A stretch of 24,665 bases of DNA from positions 1 to 24,665 of the forward strand of contig URMA01000041.1 in NCBI GenBank assembly GCA_900548875.1, read 5' to 3'. Made by a program: the position numbers and the translations under genes. This document shows, piece after piece, positions 1-8,121 of the stretch (positions within the stretch are counted from its first letter, which is position 1; every line of letters starts with the position of its first letter). The stretch comes from an uncultured Porphyromonadaceae bacterium. GTDB lineage: Bacteria; Bacteroidota; Bacteroidia; Bacteroidales; Muribaculaceae. Under the pieces are notes generated by a model, which searched no databases, had not been told where the DNA came from, and saw only the letters and a list, made by a program, of their open reading frames with translations.

Positions 1-80
1 CTAGACCTCATTTTTACCATAAAGATAGTTAAGGTCTTGACTTTCTTATTTACCGGGCGTAAAAAATCTCTTTTTTTATA

Positions 81-88
81 TATCTTTG
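81..88 (+). promoter_or_regulatory. Probable -7 promoter element of the rnf operon
   Basis: TATCTTTG matches the Bacteroidetes -7 consensus TAnnTTTG and lies 44 bases before the rnfB ATG. No clear TTTG sits about 20 bases upstream, so only half of the promoter is well supported. The stretch from 1 to 132 is open in frame with rnfB, but its translation does not look like protein and holds no recognisable domain. Confidence 0.5.
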
Positions 89-132
89 CAACAATCTTAT
101 TTTACAAATTTATACAACTGAACAACACAAAT

Positions 133-978
133 ATGAATCCCATTTTATTAGCTGTAATTGTTTTGGGCGGGATTGGTCTGGTGTGTGCTGCTTTTTTGTA
201 TTTGGTTGCCAAAAAATTTGCCGTTCATGAAGATCCTCGCATCGGTCAGGTGGAAGAACTTCTGCCGGGGGCAAATTGTGGAGCCTGCGGCCATAGCGGC
301 TGTCACGATTTTGCAGTAAAGTGTGTCACCGAAAATTCTTTGGCGGGCAAGTTCTGCCCCGTTGGAGGCGACAAGGCCATGAATGCCATCGGCACCCTGC
401 TCGGACTGAAGGCCGAATCAGCAGTCCAGAAAATTGCAGTGCTGCGATGCAACGGCTCCTGCCTGGTACGCAAACACACTACGCTTTACGACGGGCCACG
501 CTCCTGTGCCATCGAACGTCTGATTTATGCCGGAGAAACGGAATGCCAGTATGGCTGTCTGGGTTGCGGCGACTGCATTGCAGCCTGCAAGTTTGACGCC
601 ATCAAGCTCAATGAAACTACCAAGATTCCGGAATTCGACGAAAATCTGTGTACGGCCTGCGGTGCCTGTGTGGAAGCATGTCCGGGAAATTTGATTGAAC
701 TGCGGGCAAAAGGGCCGAAGGGACGGCGTGTCTATGTGGCATGCTCCAACCACGACCGGGGCGCCCTGTCAATCAAAGAATGCAAGGCTTCATGCATCGG
801 CTGCGGAAAATGTGTCAAGGTTTGCCCGTTCGACGCCATCACCGTTTCCGACAATCTTGCCTATATCGATTATGAAAAATGCCGCCTGTGCAGAAAATGT
901 GTTGAGGTATGTCCTGTTCACTGCATCACGGCCGTAAATTTTCCAGAACCTAAAACTGCCAAGGAACCATCATGCTAA
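133..978 (+). CDS. rnfB: Rnf electron transport complex subunit B (multi-cluster ferredoxin subunit)
   Basis: RnfB accepts electrons from reduced ferredoxin and passes them into the ion-pumping Rnf complex. The 281-residue protein has an N-terminal membrane helix (about 4-26), then a Fes-type cluster site (C49, C52, C57, C75), then four CxxCxxCxxxC [4Fe-4S] sites starting at C142, C173, C221 and C250. This is the long, cluster-rich form; the E. coli protein is shorter (about 190 residues). I start at the ATG at 133: the open frame runs 32 codons further up to a TTG at 37, but that extension overlaps the promoter element and does not look like protein. It is the first gene of rnfBCDGEA and overlaps rnfC by 7 bases. 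No Shine-Dalgarno sequence precedes it. Confidence 0.95.
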   Translation: MNPILLAVIVLGGIGLVCAAFLYLVAKKFAVHEDPRIGQVEELLPGANCGACGHSGCHDFAVKCVTENSLAGKFCPVGGDKAMNAIGTLLGLKAESAVQKIAVLRCNGSCLVRKHTTLYDGPRSCAIERLIYAGETECQYGCLGCGDCIAACKFDAIKLNETTKIPEFDENLCTACGACVEACPGNLIELRAKGPKGRRVYVACSNHDRGALSIKECKASCIGCGKCVKVCPFDAITVSDNLAYIDYEKCRLCRKCVEVCPVHCITAVNFPEPKTAKEPSC

Positions 979-2312
979 AGACTTTTCATAAGGGAGGCAT
1001 TCATCCCCCAGAATACAAGCTCACAGCCGGATTCCCCATTAAAAGCATTCCCGCAGCGGAAGAGTATATGGTTGCCCTTTCGCAACATATCGGAGCTCCG
1101 GCTACCTGCTGCGTCGCCGTTGGCGACCATGTGGCTAAATACCAGCTTATCGGAACGGAGCAAGGCTTTGTTTCCGCCAACGTCCATTCCCCGGTCAGCG
1201 GAACCGTAAAAAAAATCGAGAAGATAAAGACAGCCTTCGGATTTGAAACCACGGCCGTCATTATCCGCCGGGAAGGCGACGACGTTGCCCCCCGGAATCC
1301 GCGTCCGCAAGAAACGGTAGAAAAACTGACGGCCGACGAAATTGTCAAAATCATTGATGCGGCCGGCATCGTAGGGTTAGGCGGCGCCACATTCCCGACC
1401 CGTGTCAAGCTATTGCCTCCAAAGGGTACGGAAGTCGACACGCTGGTCATCAACGGTGCGGAATGCGAACCGTTTCTGACAAACGACCACGAACTGATGC
1501 TAACCTATCCGGCACAAGTCATCGAAGGAACACGACTGCTACAAAGAGCCATCAATGCCCAAAAGGCTGTCATCGCCATTGAAGAGAACAAACGCGATGC
1601 CATCAAGGCCTTGACCGAAGCGGCATCCGGCTACGACAGCATAGAAATCATTCCACTCAAGACCAAATATCCACAAGGCGGCGAGAAACAACTGATCGAC
1701 GCGACACTCAACCGGCAGATTCCCTCCGGCGGACTGCCAGCGTCAGTTGGTGTGGTTGTACAGAATGTAGCGACTGCCTATGCCGTTTGGAACGCCGTCG
1801 TCAACGACATTCCGCTGACGGAACGCATTGTCACCGTCACCGGTCCGAATGTCAGCCAGCCGGGCAACTATCTGGTTCCCATCGGCACACCGCTGTCGGC
1901 CGTCATTGAAGCTGCAGGCGGCATCCCCGACAATACGGCGAAGGTCATCCTGGGAGGTCCAATGATGGGAAAGGCCGCTTCCAACCTTAACGCGCCCTCC
2001 ACGAAAGGCATCTCGGGCATTCTGATTCTCCCCGACAGCATGTCGAAACGGGAAGAGCCGGAAAACTGTGTCCGCTGTGCCTCGTGCGTATCCGTATGCC
2101 CGATGGGACTTGAACCTTACCTGCTTGCCCGTCTTTCGCAACTGAAGAACTACGAACGGCTGGAACAGGAACACGTCATGGACTGCATCGAATGCGGCTC
2201 CTGCTCATTTATCTGCATCTCCCACCGGCCGATTCTCGACTACATCCGCATCGGTAAAATGCGGACGGGAGCCATCATCAAATCACGAAAATCAGCTAAC
2301 AACAAAAAATAA
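972..2312 (+). CDS. rnfC: Rnf complex subunit C (NADH/FMN-binding peripheral subunit)
   Basis: RnfC is the cytoplasmic subunit where NAD+ is reduced, with FMN and two [4Fe-4S] clusters. The 446-residue protein has the RnfC barrel-sandwich N-terminus (about 1-100), a complex I 51-kDa-like flavin region with GLGGATFP (136-142) and NGAECEP (161-167), an SLBB-like segment around 285-335, and clusters at C366/C369/C372/C376 and C405/C408/C411/C415. It overlaps rnfB by 7 bases and shares one base with rnfD (TAATG), so translation is probably coupled. The length is that of the compact RnfC form without the long Ala/Lys-rich tail seen in enterobacteria. Confidence 0.95.
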   Translation: MLKTFHKGGIHPPEYKLTAGFPIKSIPAAEEYMVALSQHIGAPATCCVAVGDHVAKYQLIGTEQGFVSANVHSPVSGTVKKIEKIKTAFGFETTAVIIRREGDDVAPRNPRPQETVEKLTADEIVKIIDAAGIVGLGGATFPTRVKLLPPKGTEVDTLVINGAECEPFLTNDHELMLTYPAQVIEGTRLLQRAINAQKAVIAIEENKRDAIKALTEAASGYDSIEIIPLKTKYPQGGEKQLIDATLNRQIPSGGLPASVGVVVQNVATAYAVWNAVVNDIPLTERIVTVTGPNVSQPGNYLVPIGTPLSAVIEAAGGIPDNTAKVILGGPMMGKAASNLNAPSTKGISGILILPDSMSKREEPENCVRCASCVSVCPMGLEPYLLARLSQLKNYERLEQEHVMDCIECGSCSFICISHRPILDYIRIGKMRTGAIIKSRKSANNKK

Positions 2313-3259
2313 TGGACAGAGAACTCATTATATCATCGTCACCCCACATCCACACCACGGGAAGTGTCAGGAAAAGCATGTTGGCAGTAATCATTGCCCT
2401 GCTGCCTGCTGTAGCCTGCTCACTTTACTATTTCGGAGTGGGGGCATTGGTAGTGCTGGTAACGGCCATTGTCGGCTGCACCGCAACGGAATACCTGATC
2501 CAGCGATTCCTGATAAAAGGAAAAAACACCCTTGGCAACTGTTCGGCCCTGCTCACCGGCATCCTGCTGGCGCTCAACCTGCCGTCCAACTTGCCGGTAT
2601 TCATTGTGCTCATCGGTTCGGTAGTAGCGATTGGCATTACGAAAATGGCATTCGGCGGCCTCGGAAACAACATTTTCAATCCCGCCATTGCCGGACGTAT
2701 TTTCCTGCTGCTTTCCTTCCCGGCACAAATGACCACATGGCCGCTGCCAATTGAAAACCGCTGGCAATACTTCGATGTAACTACGGGTGCAACCGTGCTG
2801 ACTTCGCTGAAAGAAGGCACAGCCCACACACTTACACCTCTCAATGCCTTTCTGGGAAACATGGGAGGCAGCATGGGTGAAGTTTCGGCCATCGCCCTAC
2901 TCATCGGCTTTGCTTTTCTGCTCTATAAGAAAGTAATCAGCTGGCATATCCCGGTATCCATCATTGCAACCGTGGCAATCTTCTATACGCTTTTGGGCGA
3001 AAATCCGCTGATGCCTGTTCTTTCCGGCGGTCTGCTTTTAGGAGCCATCTTCATGGCCACCGACTATGTGACTTCGCCAATGTCCCACCGCGGCATGATT
3101 GTCTACGGCATCATGATAGGCATTCTCACCGTAATTATCCGCAAATGGAGCGCTTATCCGGAAGGCATTTCATTCGCCATCCTCATTATGAACAGCCTCA
3201 CGCCGCTCATCAACCGATATTTCAAGCCGAAACGCTTCGGAGAAAGGAGGATGTTATGA
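2312..3259 (+). CDS. rnfD: Rnf complex subunit D (flavinylated membrane subunit)
   Basis: RnfD is a polytopic inner-membrane subunit that carries covalently bound FMN and is thought to be central to ion transport. The 315-residue protein is strongly hydrophobic, with about ten membrane helices, and belongs to the NqrB/RnfD family. The flavinylation motif TTGAT lies at 157-161, making Thr161 the likely FMN attachment site by comparison with the known RnfD threonine. The flavin transferase ApbE that would load it is not in this window. The gene shares one base with the rnfC stop, and its own TGA overlaps the rnfG ATG (ATGA). Confidence 0.95.
   Translation: MDRELIISSSPHIHTTGSVRKSMLAVIIALLPAVACSLYYFGVGALVVLVTAIVGCTATEYLIQRFLIKGKNTLGNCSALLTGILLALNLPSNLPVFIVLIGSVVAIGITKMAFGGLGNNIFNPAIAGRIFLLLSFPAQMTTWPLPIENRWQYFDVTTGATVLTSLKEGTAHTLTPLNAFLGNMGGSMGEVSAIALLIGFAFLLYKKVISWHIPVSIIATVAIFYTLLGENPLMPVLSGGLLLGAIFMATDYVTSPMSHRGMIVYGIMIGILTVIIRKWSAYPEGISFAILIMNSLTPLINRYFKPKRFGERRML
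3241..3250 (+). promoter_or_regulatory. Strong Shine-Dalgarno site for rnfG
   Basis: AGAAAGGAGG lies inside the 3' end of rnfD, 5 bases before the ATG at 3256. It fixes the rnfG start there rather than at an earlier in-frame codon. The same ten bases recur before rnfE. Such strong sites are uncommon in Bacteroidetes. Confidence 0.75.
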
Positions 3260-3870
3260 AAAAGTTGGAATCGTCGTTGAAAAACATGATACTCTCGCTT
3301 TGCGGCGTCACGCTGATTGCCGCCCTGCTGCTTTCGTGGGTAAACGGTATCACCAAAGAGCCTATACAGCAAGCCGAATCAGCCACCCAGAGCAAGGCAC
3401 TTGCCGCCGTTCTCCCCGACCACGACAACCAGCCGCTGGAAGAAAAATTCAGCGTAATGCTGAACGAAGGGACAGCCGACAGCGTAAAGGTGACAATCTA
3501 CCCGGCCAGACTGAACGGCAAATTGGTGGGAGCAGCCGTGGAATCGACCGCCGACGGCTATGCCGACAAAGTGACCGTCATCTACGGATTTGAGCAGGAC
3601 GGAACAGTTCGCAACTACGCCGTCATGAAACAGATGGAAACGCCGGGACTGGGAGCGAAAATGAAGGACTGGTTCCGCGACCCGACAGGAAAACGCAGCA
3701 TCATCGGGCGTAACCCCGGCGCAGAAAATATGACCGTGACCAAAGACGGCGGAACCGTCGACGCCATAACGGCGGCCACCATTTCGTCGCGTGCTTTCCT
3801 CAAGACACTTAACGATGCCTTCGCGGCTTACCGGAATATTCAGGAAAAAGAGAAAGGAGGTCAACAATGA
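3256..3870 (+). CDS. rnfG: Rnf complex subunit G (flavinylated periplasmic subunit)
   Basis: RnfG is a single-span protein whose periplasmic FMN-binding domain takes part in electron transfer across the membrane. The 204-residue protein has one N-terminal helix (about 10-31) and an FMN-binding domain (about 85-190) ending in the flavinylation motif ITAATIS (171-177), with Thr175 the probable FMN anchor. The open frame extends upstream to 3145, but the ATG at 3256 is preferred. It has a strong ribosome site, overlaps the rnfD stop by 4 bases, and gives the expected helix-first architecture. Its stop overlaps the rnfE ATG in the same ATGA arrangement. Confidence 0.94.
   Translation: MKKLESSLKNMILSLCGVTLIAALLLSWVNGITKEPIQQAESATQSKALAAVLPDHDNQPLEEKFSVMLNEGTADSVKVTIYPARLNGKLVGAAVESTADGYADKVTVIYGFEQDGTVRNYAVMKQMETPGLGAKMKDWFRDPTGKRSIIGRNPGAENMTVTKDGGTVDAITAATISSRAFLKTLNDAFAAYRNIQEKEKGGQQ
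3851..3860 (+). promoter_or_regulatory. Strong Shine-Dalgarno site for rnfE
   Basis: AGAAAGGAGG within the end of rnfG, 6 bases before the rnfE ATG at 3867. It is identical to the site before rnfG. Confidence 0.75.
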
Positions 3871-4451
3871 AAAAGCTTTCAATCGTCATCAACGGACTGA
3901 TAAAGGAGAATCCCACGTTCGTCCTGCTGCTGGGCATGTGCCCGACATTGGGAACGACGAGCAGCGCACTGAACGGCATGAGCATGGGCATAGCCACGAT
4001 GACAGTGCTGATGATGTCGAACATGGTGATTGCCGGCATCCGTAATCTGGTACCCGACAAAGTGCGCATTCCTGCCTACATTGTCGTCATCGCCTCGTTT
4101 GTAACGCTGCTCCAAATGCTGATGCAGGCCTATCTGCCGGAACTGTATGCAACGCTCGGCATCTTCATCCCGCTGATTGTGGTAAACTGTATTCTTCTGG
4201 GCCGCGCCGAAGCCTTTGCCTCCAAAAACAGTGTAGTCGACTCGCTTTTCGACGGCATCGGTATCGGACTCGGTTTCACCGTTGCCCTTACCCTACTGGG
4301 AGCCGTTCGCGAATTTTTAGGCACCGGCAAGCTGTTTGGTTTTGAAATCTATCCGGAAAGTTTCGGCTCCATCCTTTTTGTACTGGCTCCGGGAGCGTTC
4401 ATCGTGCTCGGACTCCTTATCGCTTTAGTCAATAAATTGAAATCCAAATAA
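3867..4451 (+). CDS. rnfE: Rnf complex subunit E (membrane subunit)
   Basis: RnfE is a six-helix membrane subunit of the NqrD/RnfE family. It pairs with RnfA to form a pseudo-symmetric unit holding an iron-sulphur cluster within the membrane. The 194-residue protein has the expected helix pattern and the paired conserved cysteines Cys25 (in GMCPTLG) and Cys108 (in VVNCILLG), which match the cluster ligands known for this family. It follows rnfG with a 4-base overlap and is separated from rnfA by 5 bases. Confidence 0.95.
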   Translation: MKKLSIVINGLIKENPTFVLLLGMCPTLGTTSSALNGMSMGIATMTVLMMSNMVIAGIRNLVPDKVRIPAYIVVIASFVTLLQMLMQAYLPELYATLGIFIPLIVVNCILLGRAEAFASKNSVVDSLFDGIGIGLGFTVALTLLGAVREFLGTGKLFGFEIYPESFGSILFVLAPGAFIVLGLLIALVNKLKSK

Positions 4452-4456
4452 CAGCC

Positions 4457-5038
4457 ATGCTTACCTACATTTCAATTATTATCACGGCAATCTTTGTCAA
4501 CAACATCGTTTTCTCCCAATTCCTCGGCATCTGTCCGTTCATTGGCGTGTCGAAGCGCATATCTTCCGCAACAGGAATGGGAGCGGCCGTAACATTTGTC
4601 ATTGCCCTTGCAACCGTGGCAACATGGCTGCTTCAGGAATATCTGCTCGTACCGCTCGAACTGCAGTACATGCAGACCATCGTGTTTATCCTCGTCATTG
4701 CCTTTCTCGTGCAGATGCTGGAAATCATCATGAAAAAGGTTATGCCGTCGCTCTATCAGGCGTTAGGCGTGTTCCTGCCCCTCATCACGACCAACTGTGC
4801 CGTGCTGGGAGTAGCCATCACCGTCGTTCAGCGTCAGTACTCGCTGTTGGAATCCATCACCTACAGCATTTCGACGGCCATCGGCTTTGCCCTTGCACTG
4901 GTCATCTTTGCCGGCATCCGCGAGCAGCTCGAACTGGCCAACGTACCGAAAGCCATGCGCGGCGTGCCCATTGCCCTCATTTCCGCCGGCCTCCTCGCCA
5001 TGGCATTCATGGGCTTCTCCGGCATCAAAATCGGATAA
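4457..5038 (+). CDS. rnfA: Rnf complex subunit A (membrane subunit)
   Basis: RnfA is the NqrE/RnfA-family partner of RnfE, with six membrane helices in the opposite orientation. The 193-residue protein carries Cys26 (in GICPFIG) and Cys114 (in TTNCAVLG), the expected ligands of the [2Fe-2S] cluster shared with RnfE. It is the last gene of the rnf operon; a hairpin terminator begins 16 bases after its stop. Length and residues are normal for the family, with nothing missing. Confidence 0.95.
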   Translation: MLTYISIIITAIFVNNIVFSQFLGICPFIGVSKRISSATGMGAAVTFVIALATVATWLLQEYLLVPLELQYMQTIVFILVIAFLVQMLEIIMKKVMPSLYQALGVFLPLITTNCAVLGVAITVVQRQYSLLESITYSISTAIGFALALVIFAGIREQLELANVPKAMRGVPIALISAGLLAMAFMGFSGIKIG

Positions 5039-5054
5039 GAAGATATTGACAATC

Positions 5055-5095
5055 AAAAAAGACAGGCGGCCTAAGCATTGACCGCCTGTCTTTTT
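5055..5095. terminator. Bidirectional intrinsic terminator between rnfA and gldM
   Basis: GACAGGCGG (5061-5069) pairs with CCGCCTGTC (5082-5090) around a 12-base loop. The stem is extended by an A-run on the left (5055-5060) pairing with a T-run on the right (5091-5095). Each strand therefore ends in U residues after the stem, so it can stop both rnf transcription (plus) and gldM transcription (minus). Confidence 0.88.
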
Positions 5096-5118
5096 ATATT
5101 TACCATCCTGCTTTACTG

Positions 5119-6420
5119 CTACATCACAACCACATTTATCGGGGCTGTCTGCGCCACTCCGGCCGCTCCTTTGACGATAATTGAGGTAATATAGCACTTG
5201 TCACCACGGGAAAGGCTGCTGATTCTACGCTTCTGCGCTTCTGTAAATTGCCCGTTGGACGAACGTAACGACTCAACATTATTGCCCGCACCGATAACAA
5301 CCATTTCAAAACTTTGCACAGAATAGTTTACCTCCAGTCCCTCGCTTATACTTGCTCCCAAAGAGACGGCATTCCGCAAGTCCTCCTTGCGGATAGGCAC
5401 ATTTCCGTAGTATTTCAAAACAGCATTACCTTTTTTATATGCGATATAAGGGGTAGGATTCGGCAAAGCCTTCACATGGCACTTCATGGAATACAACAGC
5501 TTCTGCTCGCCTCCCTTACCGTTGAACACGGAAATGGTCGCCTCTTTCTCATTGCCGGGAACAGCCACATAATAGTCACCGTTTCGTCGAATGGAGCCGC
5601 TGGATATGGTCACACGCAAATCATTTGCAGGAATTCCGGCACAAAACAACGACAACTTGTTCTGAAAATTCCGATAAAGTGTCACGCCTCCAACCGGCGA
5701 CATTGTCACGGCAGGCAAGTCGACTGTTCCGTCGCTATTTACCACCCGCTGTCCTTCATTGATAAGAACATAGCGATAGCCATCGCTACCCCGATCATGA
5801 ATCATTGAATTGTAGGCTTCAGCTTCCAGCGCCAGCACATCCTGTTCCAACCGGTCAAGCGCTACAAATCCGCCTATGGCCGGAAGATAGGAAAAAAGTT
5901 CGCGCTCCCACGACATCCCGCGAGTGAAACTTTTCAAAGGCAAAAAGGAAGCGGCATAATCTTTCCGGGTAGAATCTGAGATACAGGCCAGCGCCTGTTC
6001 TTTAAAAGCCAACAGCTTTTTTCTTAACAGGCCGCCCTTTCCGTCCGTGGCTGAAAGCATTACCCGTGGAACGGCATTCAAATCATCGGCAGCGGAAAGC
6101 TTTCCCCGCACATACTTTTCCTTGTCGGCCTGTGCAGCAATTTCCTCCCGCAGTTCAGCCAACATTCCCCGGCAATCAACGGAAAGGCTGTCCAATCGTT
6201 TTGCCGCCAGACAAGTACTGTCGGAAAACATTTTCAACACACGCGAACGCAACGAATCGTTATAGGCTTCCGCTTTCTGAAATCGAACGTCCGACTCTTT
6301 GTTCAATAATTTGTAACCCTCCAACACATCGGCTGAAATGTTAATCGCCAACATGGCTATAAGAATCACATACAGCAGATTGATCATCTTCTGACGGGGA
6401 GGTAATGTATATTTTCCCAT
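5119..6420 (-). CDS. gldM: GldM-like proton-driven motor protein
   Basis: GldM/PorM proteins form the shaft of the inner-membrane motor that powers T9SS and gliding. One N-terminal helix sits in a GldL ring and a long periplasmic part reaches toward the outer membrane. The 433-residue protein begins with the family signature PRQKMINLLY followed by a single helix (about 12-32). Arg9 is at the position reported as essential in F. johnsoniae GldM. The rest is periplasmic: a helical region (about 33-215) and beta-rich GldM-type domains (about 220-433). It is roughly 80 residues shorter than the usual 510-520. A GGGAGG site precedes the ATG. It follows gldL by 18 bases. gldN, normally next, is absent; the terminator comes straight after. 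Confidence 0.85.
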   Translation of the reverse strand: MGKYTLPPRQKMINLLYVILIAMLAINISADVLEGYKLLNKESDVRFQKAEAYNDSLRSRVLKMFSDSTCLAAKRLDSLSVDCRGMLAELREEIAAQADKEKYVRGKLSAADDLNAVPRVMLSATDGKGGLLRKKLLAFKEQALACISDSTRKDYAASFLPLKSFTRGMSWERELFSYLPAIGGFVALDRLEQDVLALEAEAYNSMIHDRGSDGYRYVLINEGQRVVNSDGTVDLPAVTMSPVGGVTLYRNFQNKLSLFCAGIPANDLRVTISSGSIRRNGDYYVAVPGNEKEATISVFNGKGGEQKLLYSMKCHVKALPNPTPYIAYKKGNAVLKYYGNVPIRKEDLRNAVSLGASISEGLEVNYSVQSFEMVVIGAGNNVESLRSSNGQFTEAQKRRISSLSRGDKCYITSIIVKGAAGVAQTAPINVVVM

Positions 6421-6438
6421 CTTTAATCCTCCCTGTCT

Positions 6439-6945
6439 TTATTTTTTCACGTTCATTGCCGACAACAGACGTCCGTACTGCTCATTCATAAGCTTGATCT
6501 GAGCGGCCAATTCTGCGGTTTCATCCTGCAAGGTGGCAAAAGCTTCCGGCTTGACAACATCCGTACAATTCTGCACCTGTTTCAACTGCTTCTCATAAGC
6601 ATCGTTCAAACGGGCTATATTTTCTTCCAGCTTCTGCATTTGTGCGGCATACCGTGCAGTAAATTCTTCATCCACATTTATTTCTCGAGTACTTGAATTG
6701 CCTTTTCCCTCCTTCAGTTCGGGAAACACCCGCTCCCATTTGTATTCAGTAGCCGGTTCGTCAAAACCTGAAATAAAAAAGATAAACACCTCCGTAAACA
6801 AGCCGACCATCAGCAATATATTATCGTAAGGCATGTGGGCAATTTTAAATACTGCACCCAAAATCACCAGACAGGCTCCCCAGCAATAGGCTACATTATA
6901 AAAACGTTTTCCGTTCTTGCTTGAGAGAAATTTTCTTAATCCCAT
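6439..6945 (-). CDS. gldL: GldL-like proton-driven motor protein
   Basis: GldL/PorL forms the pentameric inner-membrane ring that turns proton flow into motion with GldM. The 168-residue protein has two membrane helices (about 18-37 and 42-60), then the family motif EYKWERVFPEL (about 67-77) and a cytoplasmic coiled-coil tail. Glu52 in helix 2, with Lys34 and His37 at the end of helix 1, correspond to Glu49, Lys27 and His30 of F. johnsoniae GldL, placed from memory of that protein. The loop between the helices is about four residues shorter. The protein is shorter than F. johnsoniae GldL (about 215) and much shorter than PorL (about 309). It lies 23 bases after the OmpA-like gene and 18 before gldM. 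Confidence 0.86.
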   Translation of the reverse strand: MGLRKFLSSKNGKRFYNVAYCWGACLVILGAVFKIAHMPYDNILLMVGLFTEVFIFFISGFDEPATEYKWERVFPELKEGKGNSSTREINVDEEFTARYAAQMQKLEENIARLNDAYEKQLKQVQNCTDVVKPEAFATLQDETAELAAQIKLMNEQYGRLLSAMNVKK

Positions 6946-6968
6946 TTTACGTTTATTTTAAAATTCAA

Positions 6969-8054
6969 TTATTTGCTTTTTTCGACGAACATAATTTTTG
7001 CATTACAGCCAGTCAGATTGACATATCCCAAATCTTCGGCCTTTACAATAGATACCCGTTCCGGCGAAATTCCGTATTTCTTGACAAGCAGGTCCTTTAT
7101 AACCTCCGTACGGCCTTTGCGCAAACGCTCATCCACATTCTTATCCGCCACATTGTCGCTGAACGCTACAATATGAATGTCAAAATCATTGTTCTTCATC
7201 CATTCTCCGATTGCATCAATTTTCTGAAGCTGCGCGTCTCCCAGATAAGTGCTGAATTTATCGAAAAATATATCGATTGAGCTAATGTCGTTTTTGGGAG
7301 TATATATCACATTCTTGTTTTTTGTGTCTACCTTCTTCTGCATGCGCTGCATCTCCCTGCGCATTTGATTTATTTCTTCATTCAGCGCACGAACATTACC
7401 TCGCAATGCCTGTACTTCCGATTCCAACGCATTCACTCTGGACATGTCGGGTTTCTTTTCATAATTATGTGCATGGAAATAATAGCGGAACCCTAACAGA
7501 AGGTCGCACTCGACCGATATGCCTCCGTTGTTGGAATAATAAGCCTCAACACCGTTGAACATCAATTCGGTAAACAGGCCACAACGCTCACTGATGCTAT
7601 ACCCCCAATTGGCGCCAATATTCACACCCGGACGGACAAACCATTTATTCATGTGCAGGAAACTATAACACCCGACACCGGCAGAAAGCGACAGTGAGAA
7701 GCGATTCGTTGCATCGTAATCCCGACAAAGGGCCAAAGCATTGAACGTATAGTCTAACCCGGCCATGTAATAGGAATTGCAATATGTTCCGTCAGTTTTA
7801 CGAATACCGGTCGACGCCACAATTCTCAAACCGGAATAATCGTTAAACCATGTACCGGAAGACAGACGGAAAACATACCCCATACCTTTATTCGTATTTC
7901 CCTGCCACATCCATTGGTTTCCCATGCCAAACGTAGCATACATATTTTGTTTCCAGAACGGTTTTTCAGTTGCGACATTCTCCTGAGCCATCAAAGCCGA
8001 ACAACACAGTGCACCACCAATGAGACTCAATCCCATTTTTTTAAACATACTCAT
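6969..8054 (-). CDS. Outer-membrane beta-barrel protein with coiled coil and OmpA-like peptidoglycan-binding domain
   Basis: The 361-residue exported protein starts with a signal peptide (cleavage near residue 23, after LMA). A beta-strand-rich barrel-like region follows (about 35-195, with aromatic residues and a YYF near its end). Next come a heptad-like coiled coil (about 205-245) and a C-terminal OmpA-family domain (about 258-358). In that domain Asp300 and Arg315 (KGRTEVIKDLL) are at the positions that normally bind diaminopimelate of peptidoglycan. It would tie the outer membrane to the cell wall. It is the first gene of an operon with gldL and gldM, which suggests it is a partner of that motor. 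The start could also be the ATG two codons later. I do not recognise it as a named T9SS component. Confidence 0.8.
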   Translation of the reverse strand: MSMFKKMGLSLIGGALCCSALMAQENVATEKPFWKQNMYATFGMGNQWMWQGNTNKGMGYVFRLSSGTWFNDYSGLRIVASTGIRKTDGTYCNSYYMAGLDYTFNALALCRDYDATNRFSLSLSAGVGCYSFLHMNKWFVRPGVNIGANWGYSISERCGLFTELMFNGVEAYYSNNGGISVECDLLLGFRYYFHAHNYEKKPDMSRVNALESEVQALRGNVRALNEEINQMRREMQRMQKKVDTKNKNVIYTPKNDISSIDIFFDKFSTYLGDAQLQKIDAIGEWMKNNDFDIHIVAFSDNVADKNVDERLRKGRTEVIKDLLVKKYGISPERVSIVKAEDLGYVNLTGCNAKIMFVEKSK

Positions 8055-8075
8055 AACTCTTGTAAAATCACTTAT

Positions 8076-8096
8076 TTCCTTACCTACAATAAGGAA
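8076..8096 (-). other. Inverted repeat in the leader of the OmpA-gldL-gldM operon
   Basis: TTCCTTA and TAAGGAA form a perfect 7-base stem around a 7-base loop. It ends about 21 bases before the start codon at 8054, in the likely untranslated leader. It could fold in the mRNA or bind a dimeric regulator. There is no T-run, so it is not a terminator. Confidence 0.4.
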
Positions 8097-8121
8097 TGAA
8101 TTGTCAAATTAAATACCTAGG

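Noticed and set aside
37..132. Possible N-terminal extension of RnfB from a TTG
   Set aside because: It covers the promoter element, is AT-rich and does not resemble RnfB, which normally starts just before the membrane helix as at 133.
3145..3255. Longer RnfG from an upstream in-frame start
   Set aside because: It would overlap rnfD by over 100 bases and precede the membrane helix with a hydrophilic His-rich stretch; the ATG at 3256 has a strong ribosome site.
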